From assembly GCF_932294415.1 (NCBI RefSeq), contig NC_065538.1:74811834-74875833 (forward strand): a stretch of DNA of 64,000 nucleotides, in the 5' to 3' direction. The translations under genes were made by a program, and so were the position numbers. Below, in pieces: positions 1 through 10,672 of this stretch. The stretch's first letter is position 1; every line of letters begins with the position of its first letter. The stretch is from Quercus robur (lineage: Eukaryota; Streptophyta; Magnoliopsida; Fagales; Fagaceae). The notes below the pieces were generated by a model that saw nothing but the letters and a program-made list of their open reading frames with translations, ran no database searches and was not told the origin of the DNA.

Positions 1-477
1 CAAGTAGTCTAGTACTAAATAATGCCTCGCTGTTCCAAAATATCTTTTATTCTTTTATTTGGACAAGATTTTGAGTGTTGGGCCGACAGGCCCAGCAGCA
101 TTGGTATTTTCGTCCAAAACTATTGGAAATCATCCTGTAAATCAGAATTGCGAATTGTCCTAAGCATATACTTGTGTTTCCTTTTGTTTTTTGGCTAAAT
201 ATATTCTTGTTTTTCTGGTTGGTTTTTTACTAAGAAAAAGTTAACTGATGTTGTTTTTTAAAGTGATAAATTACGATTATCACAAAAGTTTAAACTATTA
301 GAATATAATAAATTTAATAATTTAATTACACTATTTTAATACTCGCCTTCACATGTGGACTGCAGCTCCTTCTTTTACTCTAATACCGTATTAAATTACT
401 GATTGTTCCAAAAGTTTAAGGTATTAAAAGATGGTAAATTTAATCATTTTATTACATAACTCTAATATTAAGAATAT

Positions 478-875
478 GACAAAGTTTAGCTACAAAATTG
501 GTTGTAGCTTAAAGTTACAACCTTACTCAATAAAATAACCATTAATACATATTTTTTGAAAATCTAACCGTTGAATTAAATGTTCTTTGCACTCTTAATA
601 CACATGTCAAATTTTGTATCAATTGGATATTCTTTACTTTATAATCTATAAGCTTATATTTTATAGATAATTTTAAACTATAAAAACTTACAATTTAAAT
701 AATTTATTGATGATATGGCTATTGATCTATAATTTTCTAGAAATTTTGCAAGTATGGAAAATATAAGAAGAAGATGTGATCCAATGGTAGATTTGTCAAA
801 ATTCATTTCCAATAAAAAGATATTGATTAAGGTTATAACCTAAGGTTATAAACAATTTTGTAACTAAACTTTGTC
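478..875. mobile_element. MULE-type MITE in copy A
   Basis: The termini are inverted: GACAAAGTTTA at the left and its near complement ending CTTTGTC at the right. An 11-bp TSD flanks it (ATTAAGAATAT at 467-477, ATTAAGGATAT at 876-886, one mismatch). Copy B has the uninterrupted site. An 11-bp TSD fits Mutator-like elements. It has no coding capacity. Confidence 0.8.
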
Positions 876-1292
876 ATTAAGGATATTGGTTTTTGAAATA
901 TTTTTAGAAACTTTTTATAAGGGAAAAAAAAACTGAATTACTCATTAACAATATTTGTAAAAATATTGTAAAATAATTTGTGTCTGTAGTATTACTCATG
1001 CTCTAAAAACACTATTTTTTTTTTTTTTGGGTAGAACTCTTTTACTAATTCTATTAACAAACCTTCTTAAAACACTGTTACTATTATTATTTATTTATTT
1101 ATTTTTGGGTAGAACTCTTTTACTAATTCTAGTGCTTAATAAAATGGGGTTGGGGTTTGGGGTTTGAGGATTGAGTTGCAGTGGACTTTGTTGAATGGGT
1201 TCGGCCGGCCGTTGGCGAGACATTTGAAAGTCAAACTCAACCTATTTGTAGTTTGTAAGATGGCCCTCAAATCATAATACCTTTCCAAGTCT

Positions 1293-1323
1293 TTTTTTTT
1301 TTTTTTTTTTTTTTGAGGGAAAA
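1293..1323 (-). mobile_element. Micro retroinsertion (poly(T) plus GAGGG)
   Basis: A run of 22 T followed by GAGGGAAAA lies between two perfect 12-bp copies of CTTTCCAAGTCT (1281-1292 and 1324-1335). Copy B has a single copy of the 12-mer and no insert. This is the expected product of a strongly 5'-truncated SINE or LINE insertion on the minus strand. Confidence 0.75.
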
Positions 1324-2686
1324 CTTTCCAAGTCTATTTTGAAAGCCCATTTTGGTTGAAGCGGAAAATTCAAAAGAAACTACTAAACTAGTTAGTACAA
1401 TTTCCACTTTCTACGCATACAAATTTTCACGATATTTTTTTCATAACTATTTACATATTACGTTAATTTTAGTGTCATTCAAAATTTCAAATAGTGTCAT
1501 TGATGATGTTATGAAAATAATACCAACACGTCAACTTCTTTTAAAGTTATTATGTGGTGACTTATAAAAACATCTACATCTATCATTTAAATAAGTTATA
1601 TCACTTGTTAAACAGGTCATGTAAAACTAAAAATATAGTGTGGGAGTCAGGCTCAAGAGGAAGGATTTAAACCTAGATAGTTCTAATGAAAATACTAGGA
1701 AGTACCAACTTAAATACATGTCCAAATCTAAAAGAAAAAATATTGGAATAGGTAGGGATTTTTTTTGAATCCATGAAAAAAAGTGTTGACTTAAACCCGA
1801 CCCATTAAAATGTTGGCTAGAGTCGACCCACTAGTCACACAAGTTGAATCCTTTTTTTGGGAAGATGAGTTTTTAATCATTTCCTTTTACCATTTTTTGG
1901 CTTTCTAACTTAGAGTAACATTCACATTTTTCTCTTCTTTATTTCCTTTCTTTCTAAGTTCTTTTCTTCTCACAAATATTCATAGATTATTTCTTAACGA
2001 GGTCGAGGCTTGAAGGCTTCAATTTAGTAAACCTTAGACGGTATAAACTTAAGAATTTATGTATTATTTAACTTTTATTTATGAATATCTTTTTTTTTTG
2101 TTTTGTTCTCTTGTTTGTATGGAAAAGAAAATAAAAGACAATATATCAAAACAATTATTTTTTTTCATGTAAAAAAAATATAGATCATATTAAGTTGACC
2201 TGATCTTCGAAAAGATCATATTAGAGTCATAGGTTTTACCATCTATTTAGGATGTCGTTCCATTTTTTTATCTGAATTTAATTGGATTGAACCCAAACAC
2301 TACGATATGTCCTGTTTTTCAAGTCTAGATAAGGTGTTGTGGACTTCTAAGTTCTAAAATATGGCAGAAACACAAACTTTAAGAGTCCTTTCACAAATTT
2401 TTCTGTTGTGACCATAATAAATATACTTAAGCAAGGAAAGACCATGTCAAGAATTATAAAACTAGGACTTAGCAAAAAACAAATATAAAACTTGGATCAA
2501 ACCAGTCTCCTATAGAGATGGGGACATAACTCCTAACTGATTAAATTCAATTAAAAGTAATGTTCTAGTCAATGGCAGTTCCCATGAAATCATCAATACT
2601 TGGCAAGAAATTAATCTGAAGGCGAAGGGTATTATCTATGATATTTAGAATGCAAGTAATCTATGATTTGGCTGAGTGGAAATGTA

Positions 2687-3160
2687 GTATGAAAAAGCCG
2701 TATATAGCAGTAAGACATGCTTTCGACTTGGAGATGTTGACCCCTTATAGTAGACTCAGTAGAGCCAGATTGCATTATACGCAATAGAAGAAGTTAAGCA
2801 ACCAAGGGTTTTAGTAATTAATAGCTTCCAAGTTTTACTACGTCGCATGAGAGACCCAAGACAAGGGGGGAAGATTTTGAATTTGAATGTTATGAATTAA
2901 GGAATGGGTTAGCCAATGGACCTAAGCCAAAGAGAAAGAAAGGAAAAAAATATTGTCAGCCAATAGGTTGGGAGTCATCCACCTCAAAAGTCACAACTGG
3001 GTTTTATGATGATAGACTATTCTTCAGACTACATGCATGCCCAAATACTGAAACCCTGCTTGAGGGATTGATCTTCAGGCAGGTCTCTTAAAAGAACCAA
3101 ATGCAAGTGTGCCATGCCATATAGTACTTACTGGAACTGAATCCAATTCCCACATATATA
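2687..3160 (+). promoter_or_regulatory. Orphan promoter-like block related to the F-box-gene upstream region (copy A)
   Basis: This stretch shares ordered matches with the region upstream of the 413-codon gene. They include GTATGAAAAAGCCGTA, CTTTCG, GGAGATGTTGACC, a CTACGTCG motif followed by a GAGCC/GACCCAAGACAA run, and an AATGGGT-AGCCAATGGA block with a CCAAT box. No homologous coding region follows. It may be the upstream part of an older, lost tandem copy of the gene. Confidence 0.5.
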
Positions 3161-3470
3161 TTGTAAACTAGAGAAAATTAAATTTCTCTTGAACAAAATG
3201 TTTTGGGTATATTTGGAGTTTAGGTTTTAAGAAGGCGAAACTACAATGCTTATCCCTCAAGTTTATCCTATGTGCACAATTGGTCTCTCAAGTTTGAAAC
3301 GAGTACAATTGGTCTCTTAAATTTTAATACTAAGTTGTATTAGTTCTTTTACTAACTGTCATTTGTGGTGTTACTTATATGATTAACAGAACAATGATTT
3401 GTCATTTTTTTTAATGACGTGACATTTTTTATATTAAAAAATTGCAAAATGCGAAGTTGGGTCAGGATGT

Positions 3471-3652
3471 GAAACCCAGCTTTGATTTCTTCCCATAAAC
3501 AATAGACAAACGCAGCTGAGAGAAGGAAGCCAAGCCAAGAACCAGTGCCTCCACCAACAGCATTAAAAACCAGAAATCCTTGGAGGCTAGAGCAATTGTC
3601 TGCAAGCTTTCTGATACGGTTCAATCACAGATCAACAATCTCCTTGCCAACT
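3471..3652 (-). pseudogene. Captured alpha-tubulin fragment
   Basis: Read on the minus strand, this encodes a recognisable internal alpha-tubulin segment. In order it contains a GKEIVDL-like stretch, the RIRKLADNC block, [16 protein letters not shown] (the tubulin nucleotide-binding signature region) and, in another frame, [14 protein letters not shown]. There is an in-frame stop after the first stretch and a frameshift between the last two, so it cannot make tubulin. It lies wholly within the MULE TIRs. Identification rests on recognising the family from the peptide. Confidence 0.85.
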
Positions 3653-3664
3653 GAGGTGGGTTAA

Positions 3665-3900
3665 GCTGGTAAGAATGTGAATTTGGGTCAGGTTGTTCAT
3701 TCGGTGCCCGATTCGCCGATGTTGGAAATGATGTCGTTGTTCGGGTCCACTTCTTCTTCGCCTTCGTTTAAATTTGCGGCCAATTTGGGTTCATATGGAG
3801 GATGGTGGGCAGTGGCGGTGGGGTTAGAGTGGCGGATCAAAAACCTTTTTTTTGGGATAAATGGCAGATCAGAAACTTGGTATTGAGGAAATAGTTTTGT
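3665..3900 (+). pseudogene. Second captured gene fragment (unidentified, Ser-rich)
   Basis: The plus strand is open here and reads ..GQVVHSVPDSPMLEM, then a Ser/Thr-rich FGSTSSSPSF stretch. The segment is more GC-rich than its surroundings and lies inside the MULE next to the tubulin fragment. The wording resembles Ser-rich linkers of plant PB1-domain proteins, but that is a memory-based suggestion only. No complete domain is present. Confidence 0.4.
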
Positions 3901-4325
3901 TTTAGATGTTGTAAATAAAATGGCACCAAAAAAAAAAAACATTGACCAATGTGAAATGCTTACTAGAATAGTGGCCACGAGCAAAGTTGTTGGCAGCATC
4001 TTACGTGTAAGTTTATTTGATAATTTTTTTATAAAAGAAATGCCACATCATTAAAAAAAAAAAAAAATGTCAAGTCATTATTCCGTTAATCATGTAAGTA
4101 ACACCACTAACGCTAGTTAGTAAAATGACTAATACAACTCAGTTTTAAAACTTAAGGGACTAATTGTGCTCGCTTCAAACTTGAGAGACCGATTACGCAC
4201 ACAGGATAAACTTGAGGAACTAATATTGTAGTTTCGCCTTTTAAGAAAGTGACAATATATGCTACTTTTAACCTGTTTTATTTTTATGTGAAATATTTTT
4301 CGGAAAAAATATTTTATATATGTAG

Positions 4326-7300
4326 TGTAAGGACTCAATTTGCAATGACCCCAAAATGATATTGGGTTCGTGCGTTAGGGGTTCAAACAATATAATTTGT
4401 AGAGTGTGGGTTTGAAAGGCTAGGCCTTGATCACCGGACGATGGTTAGTCGTGGTGTTCATACGGAAATAAACTATGTTCGCTCGAGAAGTTTTTCTCCT
4501 CAGTACGGCCTGGGAAGCTCTGGTTCTTAGCCTTTTTTTTCCCAGCTCCCTTTCTGGATTGCTTACTTCCCTTTTTATATTAGCCTACACCCCTCATCCA
4601 ACGTCCACGTGTAGGTTCGACTTTCCAAGACTGATACTTGTCCCATCAGCCCATACTCAAAGTGGTTGGGGGTGGTTGTAAAAGCTAAAAAGCATTGCTC
4701 TGTCTGACACAGAGTATTCAATAGCAGTAATGGCAGCTTTTCATGTGTCCTTTGTCGCCATATTATCCAGGGGTCCTTTCTCTATCAACGCGGATATTTT
4801 AGATTTTTCCCAAAACTGTTCCTATACCATTCTGACCCTTTCCTTTATGAGGGCCTTGGGAATGCCGAGAACAAAGTTATCCTCGGCTATGTCTCAAGGC
4901 TACTTGGACTTTTATTGTATGTCCTCGGCTATATCCCACCTCGGCTCGGGCCTTGGGCCCTAAGGTAAAATGGGCCAGGGTCTCAATTTCTTTGGCCCCA
5001 CAATAGCCCCTCAAAATCCTGCTGCTCGACCTCTTGGTCGGGGAGGAGGGTTTTGGTGATGTCGGGCCTGTATCATGGGCTGCCCAGTTTTATCCTTCAT
5101 TAATTATCGGTGTCTTTTAGTTTGCCTGGGAAACGCTCCCGGTCATGAGACATTCCTTTAGTTTTACTCACGTCGCGCCTCTACCGTTTCAGTGTACGAG
5201 GCGCGTTTTTAATAAGCTCCTTTCACGAGGCGACGCCCATTCAACGGTTGTAAACGGTATTGGGAGTTGAGCGGGAATTATCTCGTTTTGAGCTTTCCTT
5301 GGAAATCTGTACAGATTAAATGCCACCAGTCTTGCCTTCCGTATAAGAAGCAAGGCAGGAGGTCACTTCTTTCACGCACAGACTCTTCAGTCTTTCTAAA
5401 GTCCTAACCCTCCAACTACACTCAAAGTTTTCCTTATCAGCATAATCAAACTTTAGAGTGTGATATGTTTGAGGCCAAAGCAGGGGTGAAGGAACCACAT
5501 CCTCTCCAGAAGCACCGGGTCCCTCCGAAACTTAAGATGGCTCGATCAGGGCAGGGTAGGTAGAGACTCAAGATATTTTTCCTCTTCCTTCAGCCAAAAT
5601 CCGAAGTAGGTGCTAATCGCATCAAATTTTTGGTGCTACGGAGCTGGGGTTGCTCATCATCAGTACCATCTGCTCTCTTTCGAGCATAGCTAATATGGCA
5701 CCTGCGTGATAGGAGTCAGGGCTAACGCAGGGATTAAGCATCCCTGCTTCTTCCTCTTTTCCTTCACTGGTGCCTCCTTTCGCCTCCTTTTCTTCTTCTT
5801 TCCCATCACCGAATCCATCCTGGTGCTTTTACTTCTTCCTCTTCTTCTCCTCATCCATCAAAGGGGGTCAACCTCTCATACATAATCGCTACTGGGGCAG
5901 AGCTTAGAAAGATTTGTCGTTTCCTTGTATCTTTTTATTTTTGCTTTTGTAATTAGCTTCCTGTATAGGCTTGTTTAAGCCCCTCATTGTACGCTGTACT
6001 ACTTCTTTATATTAATAAAAGTTGACATTATTTTATTCTATGTATTCTTTCTTTTCTGCAATAGTTATGCTATGAATGGGTGTGCTATTATATGATTATT
6101 TTCTATTTATTTTTTATTCTGAATGGTACTTAGGGCTGAAACCCTTGTTAAGAAAAGGATATTATTCTGAGCTTATTAAAACTATTCGACACAATAATGC
6201 CAACCTAAAAAAGGTTACATACCCAAGACTAACCGAGATGACAGCTGAATGCTCGGTACTGTGTAGGAGGTAATCATCCGAGGATGGGTAACCCAAAATG
6301 AACTGCTCATGCGGGTCGCTATGTACTTAGGTGCTTTGCCACCTTCCTAATAACCTTTCTAGCCTTAGCCATTCTTAGCATCCGGTCCAAGGACCGAAGT
6401 ATGACCATACCGAACTTAAACGCTCATTTGCATCAGTTCCCTTAGAACTGAGGATCTGAGGACAGGTCAGGATCTTCACTTCGTCTAGGACTTAATCCGA
6501 CTCTTAGTAAATAATCTTCCCGCTGGTTTGAGCAATCTAGAATTCTCCTTAAGTGGTTGGTTTCCCCATAGGTTTAAGTCTGAGGACCATGATCTGCCCC
6601 TCGGCCTAGGTGTGGGACATTGGTTTGGGGGGATTAGCCCCTCGGCTAAGCCCCTAGAACCATCCGCGCTACTAACGCTTCGAAGCGTAGCCCCTAATGG
6701 AACTTTATGTTAGGGCACTATAACGGGCTATTGGAAGTGATGGGGGGACTTTCTCGACCCACCGCCTGTGCCAACACACAAGCCTTTCCCAAAAACGGCG
6801 CCAATTGTAAGGACTCAATTTGCAACGACCCCAAAATGATATTGGGTTCGTGCGTTAGGGGCCCAAACAATATAATTTGTAGAGCGTGGGCTTGAAAGGT
6901 TAGGCCTTGGTCACCGAAAGATGGTTAGTCGTGGTGTTCATACGGAAATAAACTATGTTCGCTCGAGAAGTCTTTCTCCTCGGTACGGCCTGGGAGGCTC
7001 TAGTTCTTAGCCTTTTTTTTCCCAGCCCCCTTTCTGGACTGCTTACTTCCCCTTTTATATTAGCCTGTACCCCTCATCCAACGTCCACGTGTAGGTTCAA
7101 CTTTCCAGGACTGATACTTGTCCCATCAGCCCATACTCAAAGTGGTTGGGGGTGGTTGTAAAAACTGAAAAGCATTGCTCTGTCTGACGCAGAATATTCA
7201 ATAGCAGTAATGGCAGTTTTTCCTTTGTCCTTTGTCGCCATATTATCCAGGGGTCCTTTCTCTATCAACGCGGATATTTAGGTTTTTCCCAAAACTGTTC

Positions 7301-7481
7301 CTATACCGTTTTGACCCTTTCCTTTAGGAGGGCCTTGGGGATGCCGAGGACAGAGTCATCCTCGGCTATGTCTCAAGGCTACTTGGACTTTTATTGTATG
7401 TCCTTGGCTATATCCCACCTCGGCTCGGGCCTTGGGCCCTAAGGTAAAATGGGCTAGGGTCTCAATTTCTTTAGCCCCACA
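4326..7481 (-). mobile_element. Non-autonomous LTR retrotransposon (LARD-like)
   Basis: Two LTRs of about 677 bp (4326-5002 and 6806-7481) start TGTAAGG and end CCCCACA. They are flanked by a perfect 5-bp TSD, TGTAG (4321-4325 and 7482-7486). On the minus strand, TTGGCGCCGTT next to the right LTR matches a tRNA-Asp-type primer-binding site. A purine-rich GAGGGGCTATT abuts the left LTR, so the element points left. The 1.8-kb interior has no retroviral-type ORF. Copy B keeps the empty site near 46590. Confidence 0.88.
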
Positions 7482-7679
7482 TGTAGCATAGAGAGTGACT
7501 CTTAGGAGGGCCTTGGGGATGCCGAGGACAGAGTCATCCTCGGCTATGTCTCAAGGCTACTTGGACTTTTATTGTATGTCCTCGGCTATATCCCACCTCG
7601 GCTCGGGCCTTGGGCCCTAAGGTAAAATGGGCTAGGGTCTCAATTTCTTTGGCCCCACATGTAGCATAGAGAGTGACTC
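7324..7679. repeat. 178-bp tandem duplication spanning LTR end and flank
   Basis: The unit at 7324-7501 is repeated at 7502-7679. It contains the last part of the right LTR, the 5-bp TSD and 16 bp of flanking host DNA. It therefore arose after the LTR element inserted. Confidence 0.9.
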
Positions 7680-7895
7680 TATGCTCCTCCCCCGTCCAAG
7701 ATCTATTAAATCTAGAACACTTGTGCCTGAATCTATGTTTTTTTAATTTTTTTTTTTTAATTTTCAAAAATTTAATCTCCTAGATCTTGAACTTCTATTG
7801 TATCTTGCTTGTAATATTTTCAAATTGGTTCAGATTTTGCGAGATTATCCCATGTTAAATTTTGTTGATTTGTGCATTGCAAGATTATATGTATA

Positions 7896-8756
7896 TTAGT
7901 TAGGGCAGCACGTGCAAGGCACGTGCTTGCCGTGGAAAAAAGTATTGTAGTAATTAAGGTCAATTCTAGATTTTATTTGTATCATAAAACAAAGATATGA
8001 ATCATTTAATTTTTAAAGTATATAGAGATTTACATTAATCAAAAGAGACATTAATTTTAAGAATTTTGATAATTATGTCGAAAAAAGTTAATCTCATTCA
8101 TTTAAGAATTTTAATCAACCACAAAGTTAGAGTAGTTATTTAACATATAAATATTTATTTAACTATAATAGTTTTTTAGTACCTATTTGCTAAAGAAAAT
8201 ATATCTATTTACTAAAAACTTCTAAGAATGATAACGAATATCATCATCTTCCAACAATAAACAACTGAGTTTTGCTAAGAAATTTTAAAAATAAAAAATA
8301 AAAAATAAAAAATAAAAGATAACAAAAGGCTTGTGTCATTGAATATCATCATTCTATCTTTTTAAGGATTTTTATCATTTAAAACTCAAAATACATAAAG
8401 AAAACTTTTAGGATGTTAAAATTTAGCAGGAGTAATTTAGACATTACATAATAAAATATTTTAAGAATCATAAGCTTTCATTAGGGCTTGCATGATTTTA
8501 AAGTTTAAGGAAGAATTGTAAACTATCCCAAACATAAAGGAAGAAAAATGGTTTTTTCCTAAATTTTTGTTTTTGTTTTTTTTTTTTTTTTTTTTTTTTT
8601 TGTGCAAAACTATGTGTTTTTACTTAAAATAGTGTGTAAAGAAAAAAAATATACAAAAAGGCAACCCAAAAAAATTGTATGTGAAATAGTGAATTTTGAC
8701 TCAACAAAGTTGAGTAAACCAACTTGGTACTGTAACTACTGTTCAAAACTTTAAAA

Positions 8757-8790
<34 letters not shown>

Positions 8791-9854
8791 AATAAATAAA
8801 AAAAAGACAAAGTGGCTTAACAAAATGGCACTGTAGATGTACAGCGCAAATACACTGGATGTACAGTGATATATATAAAAGGAAAAAAAAAGTACAAATG
8901 GAAGACTAAAAAAAAAATGTAGCTATTGTAGCTACAGTGCCGCTTGGTACTGTAGCTACTGTTCAAAACTTAAAATAAAATAAAAAGACAAAATGGTTAA
9001 CCAAAATGGAACTGTAGATGAATAGTGAAAAACATTGTATGAACAATGCAAAAATACTGTAGAAAAAATAGCACAAATCGATGACCGGGAAAAAAAAAAA
9101 AAAAAAAAAGCAATGAACAGTTCATTTTGAACAAACAAAAAGTACTGTAGCTTTTATACATTCACCCAACAAGTGTTATAACATATTCACAAAACATTTA
9201 TTTTCAATTGTAGTTGATCACAGTTTCATATTTTAATATTTTATTTTGACTTATAAGAAATTAACACGTCAATTGTGAAAATATTATGAAATTTATTGTA
9301 TCAGTATAACAATATATATGCGAGTTCTTATAAATATTTAAAAGAAAAAAAAAAGTACAAACAGAAGACTGAAGAAAAGAAAAAAAAAAAAAAAAAAAAC
9401 GGTGTAGCTACTGTAGCTACAATGCCACTTGAACAAACTAAAAGTACTATAGTTTTTACACATTCATCTAACAAGTGTCACAACATTTTCACAAAACATT
9501 TATTTTCAGTTGTAGTTGGTCACAGTTTCATATTTTATTATTTTATTTTGACTTATAAGAAATTGACACCTCAATAATTGTGAAAATATTGTGAAATTTG
9601 TTGTGTGATTGTGTTAGTCAAACAATATATATAAAAGAAAAAAAAGTTCAAAAAAAAAAAAAAAACTATAACTACTGTAGCTACAGTGCCTCCTGGTACT
9701 GTAGCTACTATTCGAAACTTTTAAAAAAATAATAATAAATAAAAGAAAAAAAGCAAAGTGCCTTACCAAATTTCCACCGTAGATGAACAGTGGAAACACA
9801 CTGAATGAACAGTGTCGAAGCACTGTAGCGGCATAGCCGCTTTTATATATAAGA
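7896..9854 (-). mobile_element. Non-autonomous Helitron (copy A)
   Basis: On the minus strand the insert begins TCTTATATATAAAAGCGG after an A. It ends with a GCACGTGC-CTT-GCACGTGC hairpin, a short spacer and CTAA before a T. TC at the 5' end, a 3' hairpin then CTRR, insertion between A and T and no TSD are Helitron hallmarks. Copy B lacks it at 46820, although a few AT bases differ at the site. The interior is non-coding and holds imperfect repeats with paired CTACTGTAGCTACAGTG motifs. Confidence 0.72.
8690..9840. repeat. Imperfect internal repeats of the Helitron
   Basis: About three diverged repeats are present. Each combines an A-run, GTAGCTACTGTAGCTACAGTGCC-like dyads (short inverted segments), a GGTACTGTAGCTACTGTTC block and a GATGAACAGTG block. 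Two of them share a long CACAACATTTTCACAAAACATTTATTTTC-type stretch, near 9180 and 9480. No coding potential. Confidence 0.6.
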
Positions 9855-10181
9855 TATATTATTTTTAGGATTTTTTTTTACCTATACAAACTAAATGCCT
9901 TAAAATGTTTTCCAAAGCATTTTTAGGAATGTAACAAAATACCCAAAAACAAATTGTTTTCTGAAAATGTTTTTAGCTGAAAATATTTTATAGTTGAAAA
10001 ATATTTTTCATTGAAACAAATGCACCCTTAATCTCCATATTTGTTAGTGCAATTTTCTCTTCATCGTTATCCTTGGACATAGGCTTTAAAGCCAAGCAAC
10101 GTAAACCCATAGTGTTATTTTCTTGTTTTTGATTGTGTGTGTTTTTCTTTATATTTTCTTGGTTCCTATTATTAGTTTTAG

Positions 10182-10572
10182 TGTTGAAATCAAGAATGCA
10201 AGCTCGAAGAAAGTTCAGCAATGGCAGAAAGCATGCAGAGACGTGAAGGTATGCAGAGAGAGAGAATGAACATTCTGAGCTTTGAGAAAAATGATTTCGT
10301 ATATATTAAAATAACTGACTCTATTTCTTTATATAGCAGAAACAGAGCAACCAAATGACCAAGTCAAGCAATACAATCAACCAATACAAACATGACAAGT
10401 GACCTAACTAACTAAGTATGCCCTGTAATATCTACACCCGTGTAATACAAGCACTACTATATACAAAACTACAATACAAAAACTACTAAACTAATAGCTA
10501 CAAGATAATATCTCCAAGATATTCTATATGACAAATATCTACAAGACTCAGATATTTACAAGATATTCAACA
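10182..10572 (-). repeat. Copia 3' LTR
   Basis: 391-bp direct repeat of 15580-15970; downstream LTR for the minus-strand element. Confidence 0.95.
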
Positions 10573-10672
10573 CTCCCCCTCAAGATGAACTATATACGTT
10601 GACTAGATTCATCTTGGATAACAGATAATGAAATTACTTATACCCGAGTGCCTTAGTAAAGAAATCCGCAAT

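Larger units (their letters stand above)
3234..4238. mobile_element. Pack-MULE with captured gene fragments
   Basis: The element is 1005 bp. Long terminal inverted repeats begin GGCGAAACTACAAT, and about 70-100 bp of each end is complementary. It is flanked by a perfect 9-bp TSD, TTTTAAGAA (3225-3233 and 4239-4247). Copy B has the empty site near 46505. A 9-bp TSD with long TIRs and no transposase is typical of Mutator-like elements. Between the TIRs lie an alpha-tubulin fragment on the minus strand and a second gene-like fragment on the plus strand, which makes this a Pack-MULE. Confidence 0.85.

Noticed and set aside
4475-7161. 68-codon ORFs repeated at 4475 and 6955
   Set aside because: They are the same frame of the two LTRs of the LARD element, not genes.
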